Origin: Sarcocystis neurona
Lineage: Eukaryota; Apicomplexa; Conoidasida; Eucoccidiorida; Sarcocystidae
DNA: 64,000 bases
Assembly: GCA_000727475.1 (NCBI GenBank)
Contig: KL647297.1
Location: forward strand, 2,017,295-2,081,294
Direction of reading: 5' to 3'
Shown here: positions 12,301 through 25,749 of the stretch, piece after piece
Numbering within the stretch: position 1 is the first letter of the stretch
Layout of the letters: each line of letters begins with the position of its first letter
Made by a program: the position numbers and the translations under genes
Notes under the pieces: model-generated
What the model saw: the letters and a program-made list of their open reading frames with translations, nothing else
What the model was told of the DNA's origin: nothing
Database searches by the model: none

Positions 12301-15300
12301 GGCCGCAGCAGGCAGCCGTGGGACGGTGTTCGAGGATATGCATCCCCCGGCGGTGCCGGAGCGCGGCGCCCGACAGAGTGAGTGTGTGTAGCGGAGTGTG
12401 GACTTCCACGCCCACGTTGAGTTGCTGTGTTTCTTCGCGGCGAGGAGTCTTCTTTCTTATTTGTGACACTCTTTTCGCTGTTTGTGACACCGTGAAAATC
12501 GCCTCCGTTTCTTGGGTGCACTACTTTTCCCTGCCTTGTAGCAGCGTGCGTTGCGTACCTTAGAAGAGAGGAGCAGGTGGGTTCACTGCCAGAACTTGTT
12601 GTTTTCGTCCACGCATACGCAGTGACCTTCACTTCGTCAGTTCCGTGTGCGGGGGACTGCGCAGGAACTCCGGGACAGCAGACTGCCAGTTCGGCTTGCA
12701 CGGGAACTTGCGCAGCAGCTTCGCGAGCAGTTGCTGCTGTGCGGTGGCGTGGAGCGGGCTACGCTGGCGCAGCGACAGATTTTCAGTATGACAGCGGGTT
12801 CTCTCGAAGAGCTGGCGCGTGTGCTGCCTCGGGTTTGGCTGAAAGAAAAGCGACTGCTACTTGAACTCTTCGCAGCTGACGCGTACCACATCCGCAAAGC
12901 GTTGCTGGAATGTTTGCGCATGTTGCTGTTGCGTGCGCACCGGGTGCTCGAGCTGAACGAGGCGGAAGAAATGGAGGCCAGCAGCAGCAGCGGGGCAGCA
13001 GGAGGAAGAAGGTGCGCCGCTACTTCTGACTCGGAGACTGAAGAGCGAAGACCTTTGAAACGGATGCGGCTACCGGAGACAGACTCCGCAGACGAGGACG
13101 AGTGGTGGCGGCAGCCGGACATCTCTGCGCGTCGCGAAGGGTTGGTGGTACCTGGGGCTCGTGAGACGGGAAGGAGAAAGCAGCCGTCAGACGCTGCAGT
13201 GGCTGCAGGTCGACGCTTCTGGGCCGCGCAGCGCGGCGAACTGCTGCGCCTGCTTCTAGAGCGCCTGCAAGATAAGACGCCCCTGGCGAGAAGCTGGGCT
13301 CTCAAAGTGCTTGCTGACTTGATCGCCGAGAAGGAAGCGCTTCCACCTGCTGGCATTTTGCAGGCCGTGCGAGCAGCGTCCAAGAGACTCCTGGACAAAA
13401 GCACACTCGTCCGAGGGGCTGCCTTCTCTGTGTTGGCAGCGCTGCTGCACGTCGCACTGAAACAGCTCGAGCAGCTTCAGCAGCAACAGCAGCGAGCCAG
13501 CGACGACGCTGCCAACGACGCCTGGCAGCCGTTCCTCTTTCTCCTCATCAGCCTTCCCGAAGACTGGCACGCCCGCAGAAAAGCCATACGTGACCAGAAA
13601 GCACGCAACGTAAGTGCGACATGTCCTCTAGCCGTCGATTCGTACACTGTTCACACAGTAGACAGATGGACACCCAGGCAGCCTCGGTCTCACACGGCAG
13701 CACGCGCGCGTATGTGCCACAATCCGCTGTTTGCTGGGGACCAGAATATCCTTGGACGTGCGTGGCTTCTCCGGTGGACACTAGACGTGCAGTGGGCAGG
13801 CGGAGTAGAAAGAGGAATAGTGAGGCTTTGCCAGGCGACGAACGAGACCGGCGTGCGCGCAGCTATTCAGCTACACGGTCGTTTCTGTAGACAGTTAAGC
13901 AGCAATTTTCACCCTCCCCCCACCTTCAGGCGCGCTCTGCGAGAAGCTGCTGCGTCTGGGCTTGCTGCCCCATTCAATTACTCCGTCTTCACATTTGCAG
14001 CGCACAGCCGGAGGCACTCTCGTGCACAGAGGGGAAATCCTACCGGCCGAATCCTGCGAAGGCGGGTACAACGCACTCCCGTCTCTCCAGCTGATGGCGG
14101 AGCCTTTGCAGCCGCGTCTCACGCCCGACCTAATCACTGCAGTTCCCACTTTCCGGTTGCGTGTCTCTGTGCGAGAGGTGGCTCACGTGACAGCCGACGA
14201 CGACGAGGATTAAGAAAGAAACTCTCCTGGTGAAAGTCTAGTGCGTTTTCTTCAGGTGTGAGCGTGCAGTTTGTTTTGCCCAAGAGCAGGTGTGCGTAGG
14301 TACCCTGCGTAGAGATGCACACCCGGGAGAGGCGTCTCAGGGGAGTCCATCTGAATGCTGCGGCCGTGCCTGCATGGGCGATTCTCCTATACTTCCTCGA
14401 CAGCAGCCTAGTAGCTGCGCTCGTGCGTGTTTGTCTGTTTGTGCTCACACACAGCTCCCCCTGCTCAAGTGAAAGAAATGTTTGACGTCCACCGTAAGTT
14501 ACTGACGTTTTTACTGCATCAACGTCATCATCAGAAGGTGATGAAGGGGAGGTGCTGGTGCACAGAGACTTGAACTACTGCAGAAACGCGATAGGCAGCT
14601 GTGGAGAGAGAGGAAAACGGTTCATCCGCGTAGACGGACTGACGCAGAGAGTCAGCTCTCCTCCGTCGAGTAAAAGCTTGCAGTTGCTTTGACACGCGCC
14701 CGCGATGACTTCCTGCCCTGGCCGTTTTCGTCGTCGTGCGTAGTGAAGAAGAAATGTGTTTGGACGGCACGGGTTTGTCGGAGAAACTTTCTGACGGTTG
14801 CGGTGCGTGCAGAAACTGCGCGGCAGGAAGACAGCAGAAGCCGGCAGAAAGACGGCCTCACGCGCTGGCGACTTGGCTGCAGGGGAAGAAGCAGCAACCA
14901 CTGCCGATGAAGAGGCTGCGTCTGCAAGAGGAGTTGGCGCAGCCTCGCAAGGAGAGGACGACGACGCCGAAGAAGAGTTCGCCTGTGCTGACCCTGATGA
15001 ACTGCTTTTATGCGCAGAAGACGCGTTGAACAGCGCACTGCGGTCGTAAGCTCTTTCTAGACTTGTGCGATGCTTGCCGACGGAGAACAACGTCCCTGTG
15101 CTGCAAGCGAACAGGCGATGATGCCCAGCGCTCGGGTTCAGCCGGTCTGCACCAGACACCTACACCGTTGAGGCTCGAGGGGCACTACCCTACCATCGCT
15201 GTGGCTGCGGCAGTGTTTTTCCATGTATCCCTTTCCCTTGAATGCGGCAGCGTCTGCACCCGCCGAATCGCTGCTGGATACTCATTTTGGCTGCCCTGGG

Positions 15301-18300
15301 AGTGCTGCTGCGGAGAGAAGTTGCTTTTGCTTGGGTGTGTGGACGTTGCAATACCTCGGTGTGATCACCTGTGGTGCGTCCGTCGCTGACTTGACACTGC
15401 GAAGCATCTCATTTGCTACCGCGCTAAGCCTGCAAGTGTTTCAGGCTTTGGTGCTATCAAAGCCTGAAGAGCGGCTTGCTGCGTTCGCTTTGTCCGCTAC
15501 GTAGGTGCGAGGACCTGCTTCTGTCGACGGCGGAGGGAGACCAGAAGGCGGCTCTGCGCTTCATCGTCGACGCGTGCGTGACGCTCCAGCTTCGTCGGCC
15601 GCAGCTGCTGTCTTCGCTGCATCACGCTTTTCGGCTGGCATTCTCGAGCAGCGGAGCGCTGGTGACTTTGCTCCTACAAGAGTTCCGGCGGCTGTTCCTA
15701 GACCCACTGTCGCTGGAACAGCAGCAGCAGCGTCTGTTTAACCAGCAGCTGCTGCGTCGGGCGTGGCAGCAGCAGCTGTTTGAGCAGCTTCGCCGCGAGC
15801 AGGAGACCCTTCGACGTCTGCAGAGAAAACAGCAACAGCTGCAGCGACAGGTCGCGCAACAGCAGCCCACCGCACTTCAAGCCGCACAGCAGGAAGCTGC
15901 GCAGCACAAAACGGGCGAACATCAAGATAACCTGGAACAACCGAAAGGACACAACCGGCTGAAAGAAAATACGTCTCAGCCGACTGGCGAGGTCAACGAT
16001 CGAGAACAGAAAGTGGAAGCTTCAGGATGCCCCACCTCCGTAGTCCCTGATGGGTGCGGGAGTGCCGCCGAAGAAGTTGTGGCCGTCACAAAGACTAATG
16101 GAGCCGCCGCCCTGATACCTGGTGCTACTGACCCAGCTGCTGCCTCGGAGCGTGTTGCCACATCTGAGGCTGTCAGCCCAGCTGAGGCGACGAAGACAGA
16201 CGCGGCACTTCAGCTTGCAGCTGCGGCGGTGGCGGCTGCGACCGCGTCAGTGCGGGCGTTGAAGGAGCAGCTGGAATGCATGCAACGCGCGCCGCGTAGC
16301 AGTCCGTTCCAACAGTTGCTGGTGAGCGACGAGTCTGACAGCCCGAGAAGAGGAGCGCCTCTGTTGACGACGGGAGGGCAGAAAGGGCGAGGGGACAGTT
16401 CCTTTCTTGCTGACGCAGTTAGCACGGCCGAGTCCATTTTCCGTTTCGGCGCATGCAAGTTGATAGAGCTCGCCCATGCAGCTGACGTGTCGGCAATGGC
16501 GTGTATCGAGAAGCTGCTGGGACTGGCCTTCAGCAGGGATGACGGCGGGGTGCAGCAACAGCACCACCAGCTGTGGGCACTGAAGCACACAGCAGATGCT
16601 CTTTTTAGTCTCGCCCTCACTCCCGGAAGTAAGTCTTCTTTGATGACAGGCACATATAATCTGTAGTGTAAGACTGGTTGCAGGGAGAGGCCCGCGTCGG
16701 TCGGAAAGCTGTGTATATCATTCTAAATGAGCCCGCAGCAACCTGCTGGGATATACCTGCTGTCAGCAGCTGTACACGCAAGAGTGTGGGGACGGACCTG
16801 CACGTGCTCATCCAGGATGCGGCTTCGTGTGGTGGCGCGCTGTATTCCTGCCTGCGTCCGACCCGTTCTGATGTAAATGCATACAAGTACACGTATACGT
16901 ATACATATGTGTGTACACAAAAGTATATATCAGCATGTGTATATGTTCAGCAGGGGCCCAAAGTGTTATGTGGAGAGGTGTATGCGTTTGCAGGTGGGCC
17001 CCGGTGTATTCGACTGGGCGAACGGAGTTCTCGGTGTGCGTTGGGCTTGCTTCGGCTGCTGTTTGAAGCGAGTCGTCGCAGCGTGATGCAGCAGCAGCAG
17101 CATCACCAGCAAGATGTCCCTGGATCGCTCTGCGGCAGTCTGGGGCCCTCCGCGTTGCGCGGGGGCTCTTCCAGGTCGAGTTGTTCTCAGCTTTCGCCGC
17201 AGAAAAAGACGCGCGACGCCAAACTTGCAGCAGCAGCTGCGTTCTCCCAGGTAGCAACTGCTGCTGCAGCTGCCGGGGCTCTGGCAAAGGGACTCCGGCT
17301 GCACTGCTTGTCAAATGCTCAGTTCGTGGTGCTCGTAAAGGGCATGCGTCGCGCGCTCGCCGGGGAGAGCCAGAGCGGCGTCGACGCCGCCGCCGCTGCT
17401 CATGCCCGAGGCGCCGTAGTCGCAGCTGCTGCAGTCCGTAGCGAGGAGAGCAGCGCAGACGCCGGCAGCAGCAGCAGCAAGAAGGAGGGAGAGCCCGACT
17501 TCTGCACCTTCACTGAAATGTGTTGGATCATAAGCGCTTCGTTGCCGGATAGGCGCTCTGCCAGAGCTGCCGTCGTCGCTCTCGAACTTCTTATGGAGCA
17601 CTACGGAACGGACAATACCCACTGGTACGTCCGAACGCGCAGAAAGCAAAGACACCCCTCGAAGATGGGCCGGTGCGGTTGCTTCGTGCCTCTCTGGTCT
17701 TCACTGCTCCTCGTCGCTCAAGGTGTGCGCCGGCAGCGGGCGCCGCTGCTTCTCTGGTGCTGTGCGTGCTGTGCTGCTGCTGTTGTTGCTCGTGTTCGTG
17801 GACTCACGTTCACACCCAAGTCGCAGGGGGGAGTGTCTCCAGCAGCCGCCGCCCCACGTCTCTTAACGGGTCTACCACTGCGAGGCGAGGGTAGATCGGC
17901 AGCAGTGTCTAACAAAGTGTGTAGCCACAACTCTACGCAGCTTTGCCGTGTAGAAGTGAAGTTGTCTACGACTGCTTTGCTTGCGTAGGGGACTCCGTAT
18001 GTCTGGATGTTTTGCACGCACATGTGGAGCAACGTGTGCTCAGCTTTGTAGTAATTACCGCACGAGTGGGACTCACTACAAGAGCTGACGCAGCCTGAGG
18101 TTGGTGGACTGTTGCAGCAGGGCCGTCAGTTTTCAACGCGTACAGACAAGGGCAGAAGGAACCTCCTGCGCGTCGACAGGTCTCCGCACGTAGCTATGAG
18201 GTCCTGGCATGTGGCCGTGGGTCTGCCTGCGCCTGTCTTTCTCAAGAAGAATCGCGACGATGAGGTAGCTGGGTGCTACAGTCGCGCGACCCCGCTGGCG

Positions 18301-20736
18301 TGGAGCTGGGCATATAAAAGTGGACGTACGCAAGTAGAGATGCCGTGCCTAGAGAGCGACCCGTGCGCTCTAGTTCTCATGTTTTTTTCGCATGCGGCGG
18401 GAGCTCCGCCAGGGGCCGTGTTCTTGGCGTGTTGTAGTCGTTTGGCAAGCGGTGGCACCGGACGCCGCACCAGTACGCGACGCGCGGGGAGAAGATCACA
18501 CGGAGGAGAAGAGCTTTTCGCTGGTGGATCGCGAGTCTGTGTCGAGTGTTGATGTTTGGTGTTGCTTCTACATGTGTCTCCGCCGGTGCTGCGGGTCACC
18601 CCTGTTGCGACTGCAGGTTTGCGGCAGCGCAGGCAGTAGTGGAGCTGACCTTTGCGCACTGCGACTACCCTGAGCGTTTGTGGACTCGGGTGCTTTCCCG
18701 GCTTCTGTGCCCTTTAGCACTTGGCTCTGCTGCTGACAGAAGCGCTTCGTCAGGTGCTTCAAGCGGAAGCGGTGTTGCTGCGTGTGGATCCTCTGTCAAC
18801 AGCAGCATTAGAAATGCAGTCGTTCCTGCCTCCCAGGCGTCAGGGGGGGGGGCGGCCGTCGCGGCCTCCTACCGTCCGTCTCTGACGAGCAACTGCGACT
18901 TCTCTGCGCTTCTCGAGACACCCATATACGGTAGTAGATATGCGCTAGGGAGCTGCTTGAACGAAGAAGCCTTGCAACAGGACGTCTCCCCTGCGCGGCC
19001 AGCTGTGACACCTGCTGCGTTGACTCCTGGCCCGAGAACTAACACCTGCTCCGCTGCCGACGGCACGCAGCAGACAGAAAGGATGCCGTGCAGTGGCCCC
19101 GCAGAAGCAGCAGCACCGGCCGACGCTACAGGACAGGAGAGAGGTCGCGATTGTGGTCCAGGTCCCGGACAAAGAAACGTCGACGCCTCCAGCGGATGCG
19201 GTGCAGCAGCGGAACAAGGAGCTGATGGGGAGGGCGGAGTGGGAAAGGTGGCCGTGGTCGGCTCAGTACCGCCTGGAGGCGGATCGGCGTTCAAAGGGGA
19301 GCTGCAGCGGCAGCAGCCGGTGTCGCTGTGGATGTTGGCGCACTTGGTCTTCCTTGCAGGGCACATAGCCCTGCGCGTGTGTGTGCTGTTAGAGGAGCAG
19401 CACGCGGAGGCAAAGCGTGGGCGACTGATGCTCCATCACGTCCGCCGCAGAAGCAGCTGTTCAGGCGCGCACCGGGAGGCCAAGAAGAGTAGACGGACGG
19501 CGTCTGCCTCGAAGAAACGTCGGAGCTCTGGGGAGATCCAAGAGCAGCAGAACACAGAAGGAGGAAGATCCCGTGGCAAGCGGAGCAACGGCAGCGCGAC
19601 TGAGGCTACAGCAGGGGCCAGCGAGTCGCCGCACGAGTGGGCACCTGCCCCACGCGCGCAGGACGACGGCCAGCCCGGAGGCCAGACACCGCCCAAGAAG
19701 CGCCACCAGAGGCGAGCAGCGCAGCAGCGGCAGTGGGACGGTGGGACATCGTCGGTGGCAGGAGGCGGAGGAGAAGAAGACAGTGAGGACGAGGAAGAGG
19801 CAGAAGCGCAGGGCAGCGCAGGCATCGGGGATGACGTGGAAATGAACATGGGAATGCAGACCAAAGAGGAAGAGGAAGCCGAGTTGTTTGCCCACATTCT
19901 CGAGACAGAAGTCGTGGGATCCGGCCTGCTGGGCCACCCGTTGAAGCGGCTGATTCTTGTCGCTGCACTCGAACCGCAGCGCTTGCTGCGGCCTGCCGGC
20001 GGCAGCAGAAACGTAGCTGCGTTACCGCCGCCGCCACCAAGCACCGTCTCGGTCTCGCGGGACCCACGGCACGAACCGCAGCAAGCTGCTCCTATCAGTT
20101 GCACCCCTGCGCACACAGCTGCTGCCGAAGAAAAGAAAGAGACGGAGGCGGCGGAGGGAGCGGTCTCATCTCTCGTTCCAGGTGGAGAAACTGGTGGCGA
20201 CGCCGGAAGCGCAGCGAGCTGCGACGCGCTGACGCAGCTGCAGAATACAACTGTTGCAGCAGCGGAAAGGGAACAACGGGCACACGCGGCAACAGGAGAT
20301 CCTTTTGGTGCCACATCAGCCGTCGCAGCGTCCACATACGAAGGCAGTAGTCCTCCGGGACTGGAGGAACTGCACGCAGCAGCAGTGGTGGCCCTGTGCA
20401 AATACGCAACAGTGTCGCGCTCCTTCTGCGAGTCGCGCATTTGCCAAAGAACGTCTGTGCTTCACGCTCTCGTGTCTCTTCTCTTCAGCAGACCGACAAC
20501 GGCGAAGTCGCGCGGCAACAGAAACACATGTCGCCGTCTCCCCTCCACCCTACGCCAGACGCTGCTCATCTGCTACGGAGACCTAACTTGTCGGTGAGCA
20601 CCACTTGCTGTGCCCTAACCCTCGTGTGCAAACAGGCGCACTGACTCACTTTAACGCAGTCGCTAGCTCCACGTGTGCACACATATGTACACATTCGTAC
20701 ACGTAGGGATCTGCTGAGTTGCACAGTGTCTATACG

Positions 20737-20769
<33 letters not shown>

Positions 20770-23700
20770 TTCTATATACTCCGCGTGTGGTACGTACGCA
20801 CGTACGGTTTCTTCTCTGCGTTGAAGTGAATTTTGCGGACGTCTTGTGGCGCCCGTGGCAGCTTCTTCAAGCCGTCACGGCGTGTTGGAGGGCGTATGGC
20901 TGTGTCCAGTCTTCAAGAACGCTTTTGTCTCGCGAAGTGCGCCATTAGTCAGGTAAACCTGGGCGGTTTTGCTGTCGCATTCAACCAGGGGGAAGCGCGC
21001 GACTTGGTTTGTGTCGTGTAAGTTTTCGGCAAGCCACTGATCAAGGGTAGTGAGTGGAGGCAGCGTCTCTTTGTGTGCTGCGCTTTTGTAGGGGTCGGTC
21101 GCCAACTTTTTCCGCGTCTCCCCTGTCGTATTTCCTCAAGGGCCACGGCTGTGACTGCCACGCCGCTACTGCGTACGTCTATGCTGCTGCTGTTGCTGCT
21201 TTGCGTTACAGCCACCCGAACGCCGTGGAGCCGTACAATGACATTGTATTTGGCATTTTGCGGGACGAGGACGAGGGCGTGCGTCACACAGCGGTGCAGG
21301 TGCTGACGCACTTGGTGATGAATGGCATGGTGAAGGCGAAGGGGCGGCTCCTTGTCTTAATGCTGCTGCTGCTGAGCGACAGAGATCCACGCATTGCTGC
21401 TGCAGCGGAAACGTTTTTTTACGAGGTCGACAGGAAGGCTGCGTACGCCGTCCTCAACGCCTTTCCTGAGCTTCTCAGCGCTCTCGCCGCGGCCTGCTGC
21501 TGCACCGGAAGCAACGTCGTGAGTCAAAGTAGCCGCACCAGCAGTGCCGCGGGGAGCGGCAGCGGCGGCGGCGACCTCGCCGGCGCCATTAGCAGTGCGG
21601 GCGTCGCCGTCACTGGCAGGAGCGGCAGCAGCGGCGGAAAGAACAGCGGTGTGGCCGCAGTGAGGTCGGCGTCCGGTGCGCAGCCGGTGACGCAGCAGCA
21701 GGAGCCGGGAAAAAAGATGGAGAGGGGGCAGCAGGGAAACAGTGCGAAGCAGACAGGTGGAGAAGAGCAGCAGAGCCCGCCGGAAGCAGCAGCTGCGCAA
21801 ACATCGGCTGCTTTGGAGGCTGGCAGCAAGCGAACCGACAAAGCTGAGCACTCCGACGCGAGACAGCGCAATAAAGAAAAGGATGACGCAACAGCGGCGC
21901 GCGGCGATGAAACTCAGCTGCCTCTAGAAGACGGACGCGCGGGAGAAGCGAATGCTGCGCGCGAGCACCAGCGACTGCTCAAGTAGGCACATGCAAAGAA
22001 AGAGGGATTTTCAGCAGCATCACAAGGTGCTGCAGGCTGTGTTTCAACGTTCACTGCAGAATAGATACTTTGTGGACGCAGGGAGGAGGCGATCTATTAC
22101 GCAGGACAGATCACCGTGAGATGTTTCGAAAACTAATCCGCGCATGGAAGACTCCAGTGTAACAGTCGTTGTAGTGGTACAAAAAGCGAGTAACAGCCTT
22201 CGCCGCACACAGGGAAGACGCGGCAGTCCTTCGCGCTGGGACACACTCTTTGAAAGCGGGTCAGATGATCCGCTCCAGCCACTTGCTGCTGCTGCTGCTG
22301 CTTACTCTACGTATCGGGCACTGCTTCTCTCGCAGAGCAGCAAGCACCCTGGTAGCATTGTTGCGCCGCTGCACTTTTCCTTCTCAGCCACGGCTGCCAG
22401 TGCCAGTCGTTGCGTCTGCTGCTGTTGCTGCTGATACGTGTCGTTTGTTGGTCTAGTGCTTCTACGCGCGGGCTAACGGGCGACAGCCGCTAGTAGCGTA
22501 GATGCTGCGACAAAGAGTATCTTTAAACCGTATGATAGACCGTTTGGAAATTCTTCCCCATTCCTTCTTTGACCGAAGGGGAAGCAGCCAAGCGACAAGA
22601 AATCCATCAAGAACGTGTGTGGCAGTGCGCGGGATGGATGCTAATGCGTCCAACCCCCTGCTGCCAGTGCTGCTCACACAGGAGGTCAGGCACGGTCTCG
22701 GCCTTTTGAAGGAAGAGCGTGAACTTTTTGGGTCGGCGCTGTGACTACTCCGGCGGGCTCGTACGCGCCTGCTGCGTACCGCGTTCTCCAGCGTCCTCTT
22801 GTAGCTGCATCTGCAGAGGCGAGAGAGCGTACTCCGTCCTCAGTGCGATAGAGCTTGACGGGCAGTCTTTTTTTGCGAAGCCCGTGCCGCGTCCTGCGCA
22901 GGGAGACGTATTTTTGCCTGTGACGGAGCAGCTGTGCGTCTGTGTGCGTTTGGTGCTGCTGCGGGGGCTGTCGATATCTTTTTGCTGAAGCAGGCGCGCG
23001 CCTACTCATGGCGCCGCTGGTCGTCGACTGGGCCCCTTCCGTTCGTTTTGACGAGTGTTACCGAGCGTCTGTGTCTGCTGCTGCAACGCTGGACAAGCAG
23101 ACGTCTACGCATTGCGTTGTGGAGGAAAATTTTAGGCTCTGTTTGTTGGTGCCGGTGACTGCGTTCAGGTTTCTGCTGCAGTTTGTGAAGCACCACCGGC
23201 ACACCGAGACACTCGTGGAGCGCATTGCGCAACGGATTGCGACTTTGCCGTTGCCAGCCGTCTACACAGCAAAGAAGCAGCGCTTCGCACCTTCTTCAGA
23301 TGGAAGAGGTTCAGCGGCAGCAGCTCCGTCTGCAGGGGATTTAGGAGCAGCTGTCACCCAGCAACAACGTGAAAAGGGCCGCGGCGCCGGCGGCGTAACC
23401 GTCCAGTTGCCTTTAGATCCGCTTGCTGCGATGGCTCTGCTGAACAGTCCAGAAGAACTTTCTTCTCTCCATTTGTTCGGTACCTCTTTCAAAGACCCCC
23501 TGCCAAACGCTGCGTCACCAGCGGGTCAAGGCCCCCCAGTCCTCGGAGGCGCAGCTCAAGCCCAGCACCAGCAGCAGGGCAGCCAGGGACAGGAGGAGCA
23601 CCAGACTGACGCTGGAGCAGCAGCAGCTTCCCAGCAGCAGAGCAGTGACCAGCAGAGACCGAACACTCCTCAACACCAACGCAGCCAGCAGCGGCTGACC

Positions 23701-25449
23701 GGGGGTGAGACTGAGGAACACAAGGAGCAGCCTGGCCTGCAGCGCGAGGCAGCAACAGTCGACACTGCAGGACAGTCTCTTCAGCGCTTCGACGCGCAGG
23801 AGAGGGAAAGCATGCGACGGCTGTACGCCTCCGCATGCCGGCGTACTTTCTTTGAAGCCCTCGTCGCTGTTTGTTTGACTGCCCATAGCTTCGAAAAGTG
23901 TTTGCGCAAAGTCGTGAACTCGTGGCCGCTGCTTCGAACAGCTGTCGCTTTGCCCGAAGAAGACGGAGGAGGTGCCGAGCAGCTAAAGGAATTGTTGAAG
24001 AAAGCAGCGGCACTGCTACGTTCGACTGGCGGCGCTGGGGTGGGCGCCGCGGCCCGCTCCGCCAGTGCAACAACGGGACTTGGCAGTGGAGGCGTCGACG
24101 GTCACTCAGATGCGGAAGAACGCGGCGGCGAACCCACTACCGCGAAGCGATCAGCAAAAGGAACTGCTGCCAGCGGAGGAGCGGCAGGAGGCAGTTCTCA
24201 CGTAAGTAGCAGTGAAGCCTCCTGCTCAAGTTATATGGTGATACAGACACACACACACACGTGCGAGCATGCAGGAGTGTACACGCATCTGGACAGAAAG
24301 AGATATATCTGCAAGCGACAGCTTTTGAAGCACCTCTGTAAAAAACTTCTGCCAAGACTGGCAAGGGAGCGCTGCCGGAGAACCCAGGCACCTAGGTGTC
24401 CCTGTGTGTGAGTGGCTCTGGTGGCTGGGTGGAGAGGGGGAGAGAGCAGACAGACAAGGTTATAAACGTCAGATTTGCGGCTGCTGTTGGGCGACGTCAA
24501 CAGCAGTGCTGTGTGCCAGACGTGTGAGGAAGTTGATACTGAATTTCCCAGGATTGCACCAGTAGACAGGTGTAGACAAACAAGCAGCTTGGCAGCAACA
24601 GCCTGAAAGAGCTGTAAAGCAGCAGAGAGCTGTACAGCAGCAGGGAGCCCTGCGGGTGCAAAGCAGCAGGCAAGCCTGCAGGGGGAAAGCAGCAGGCAAC
24701 CGTGCAGGTGCAAAGCAGCACGTAACCTTGTCGGTGCGAAGCAGCAGGGCAGGGGGAAAGCAGCAGGCAACTGTGCAGGTGCAAAGCAGCAGGGAACCCT
24801 GCCGGTGCAAAGCAGCAGGGAACCTGCAGTATCCCGGAGTTCTCCAGCGACAAAGAGGTCTCCAGTGGCACGGGGTGCTCCTCTGCAGCAAGTGGCTATT
24901 TTTAGCCGCGAGCGATCTGCAGCAGCAGGTAGCACTGCAGGCGACAGCGGGACACGGCGTACAGCTGCTTGCGGAGACGCGCTGGAACAAACGAACAAGG
25001 ACAGGAGGGACTTCCGTCAGAAAGCGCAGGCGATGTCAGAAGAGGCAGAAGAAGAATCTTCAAGAAGCAGAGGGCGCACAAGCAGGGTCGACGAAGCGAC
25101 TGGAGAGAAGCCTCTCTCTACCCGTCTTCAACTTGATGCCGCCGACACGGACCACATGCATTTCTGTGCAACTCCTATGTAAATGCTTGTCTTCTGCCTC
25201 GCTGCTAGAGTCCTGGACGCTGGTGGCAGTCGGAAGGTAGCAGAGGATATCAAAGACTCTTGGTGTGCTAAGTTGGCTATTGTCGGTGCATGCATGTGGT
25301 ACCATGTGTATGTGTGTGTGTGAGTGTCTGTATTCGTGTCGCTGCTGTAGGATGCCCTGGAAGCCATTCGCGAGCTGATGGAGGAACTGCACAAGAAACT
25401 TCAAGCGGCAACGAAAGAGGAAGAGCCTACGCCGGTGCGTCGAATATAG
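6381..25449 (+). CDS. Condensin complex subunit 1 (CAP-D2/NCAPD2-type HEAT-repeat protein), multi-exon
   Basis: Non-SMC HEAT subunit of condensin, which compacts chromosomes in mitosis. Exons in matching phase: 11006-11206, 11258-11858, 12641-13609, 14813-15045, 15505-16628, 16994-17624, 18617-20593, 21212-21982, 23169-24201, 25351-25449 (stop TAG). They encode about 2,545 residues. The most diagnostic part is the block after 21212 (EPYNDIVFGILRDEDEGVR, then THLVMNGMVKAKG, then AAAAETFFYEVDRKA), followed by HTETLVERIAQRI in the next exon; this is the conserved C-terminal condensin core. Earlier exons align in order with the family's central HEAT repeats (for example LARSWALKVLADLIAEKEALP and RLLDKSTLVRGAAFSVLAALL). 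The 5' part is less certain: 6381-6956 is the likely first exon (ATG in context GCCAGATGG, donor GTAAAG), and segments ending at 8711 and 9874 are probable exons, but their joints are not all in phase. The protein is about twice the usual length because of acidic, poly-Gln and poly-Ala insertions. Family call strong; 5' model provisional. Confidence 0.85.
11207..11257 (+). other. Very short intron (51 nt) in the condensin gene
   Basis: The donor is CCCG|GTGAGT and the acceptor TTTGCTAG|TGAGG. The phase-2 end of the upstream exon fits the acceptor at 11257 but not the nearer TTTTAG, which would bring an immediate stop. Other introns in this gene are about 0.3-1.2 kb. Confidence 0.6.
20742..20760. 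repeat. TA dinucleotide microsatellite in a condensin intron
   Basis: An uninterrupted run of alternating TA lies in the intron between the exons ending at 20593 and starting at 21212, flanked by related TATACGTATACAT sequence. Confidence 0.9.
24660..24834. repeat. 26-bp minisatellite in the last condensin intron
   Basis: AAAGCAGCAG-type motifs start at 24660, 24686, 24712, 24738, 24757, 24783 and 24809, giving a 26-bp period with one 19-bp step. The variable part of each unit is of the form GGCAACCNTGCAGGTGC. The array lies in the intron 24202-25350. Because 26 is not a multiple of three, open frames through it (255 codons on the minus strand) are by-products of the repeat. Confidence 0.9.
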
Positions 25450-25580
25450 TTGCTGAAGCCTTTACGGGCATAAACCGATTTCCGCACGTGTTTGTGTTGT
25501 TTCGTCCGGCTGCCCATACACCGCTCGAAAACGGTGCGAGCGTACCGGCGTAGGGAGATGTAGGCATATCTGGAGCTCAG

Positions 25581-25738
25581 CTACACATGTGCGTACTACC
25601 TGCAGTGCTGGCAAACGAGCCCTCTTGACGAATAGACGTATATATATATATGTATATATGTGTGTATATATTGTTGTCTCCGCTACACATGTGCACACTA
25701 CTTACAGTGCTAGCAAACAAGCCCTCTTAACGAATATA
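25581..25738. repeat. Direct duplication, 102-bp spacing, 54-bp conserved core
   Basis: The core starting CTACACATGTGC occurs at 25581 and again at 25683, separated by a TA-rich stretch. The two 54-bp cores differ at 7 positions, all transitions; at six of them copy 1 has G or C and copy 2 has A or T. Confidence 0.9.
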
Positions 25739-25749
25739 TGTGAGTGTAG

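Noticed and set aside
24231..24998. 255-codon minus-strand open frame
   Set aside because: It is produced by the 26-bp minisatellite inside a condensin intron; parallel frames are also open there.
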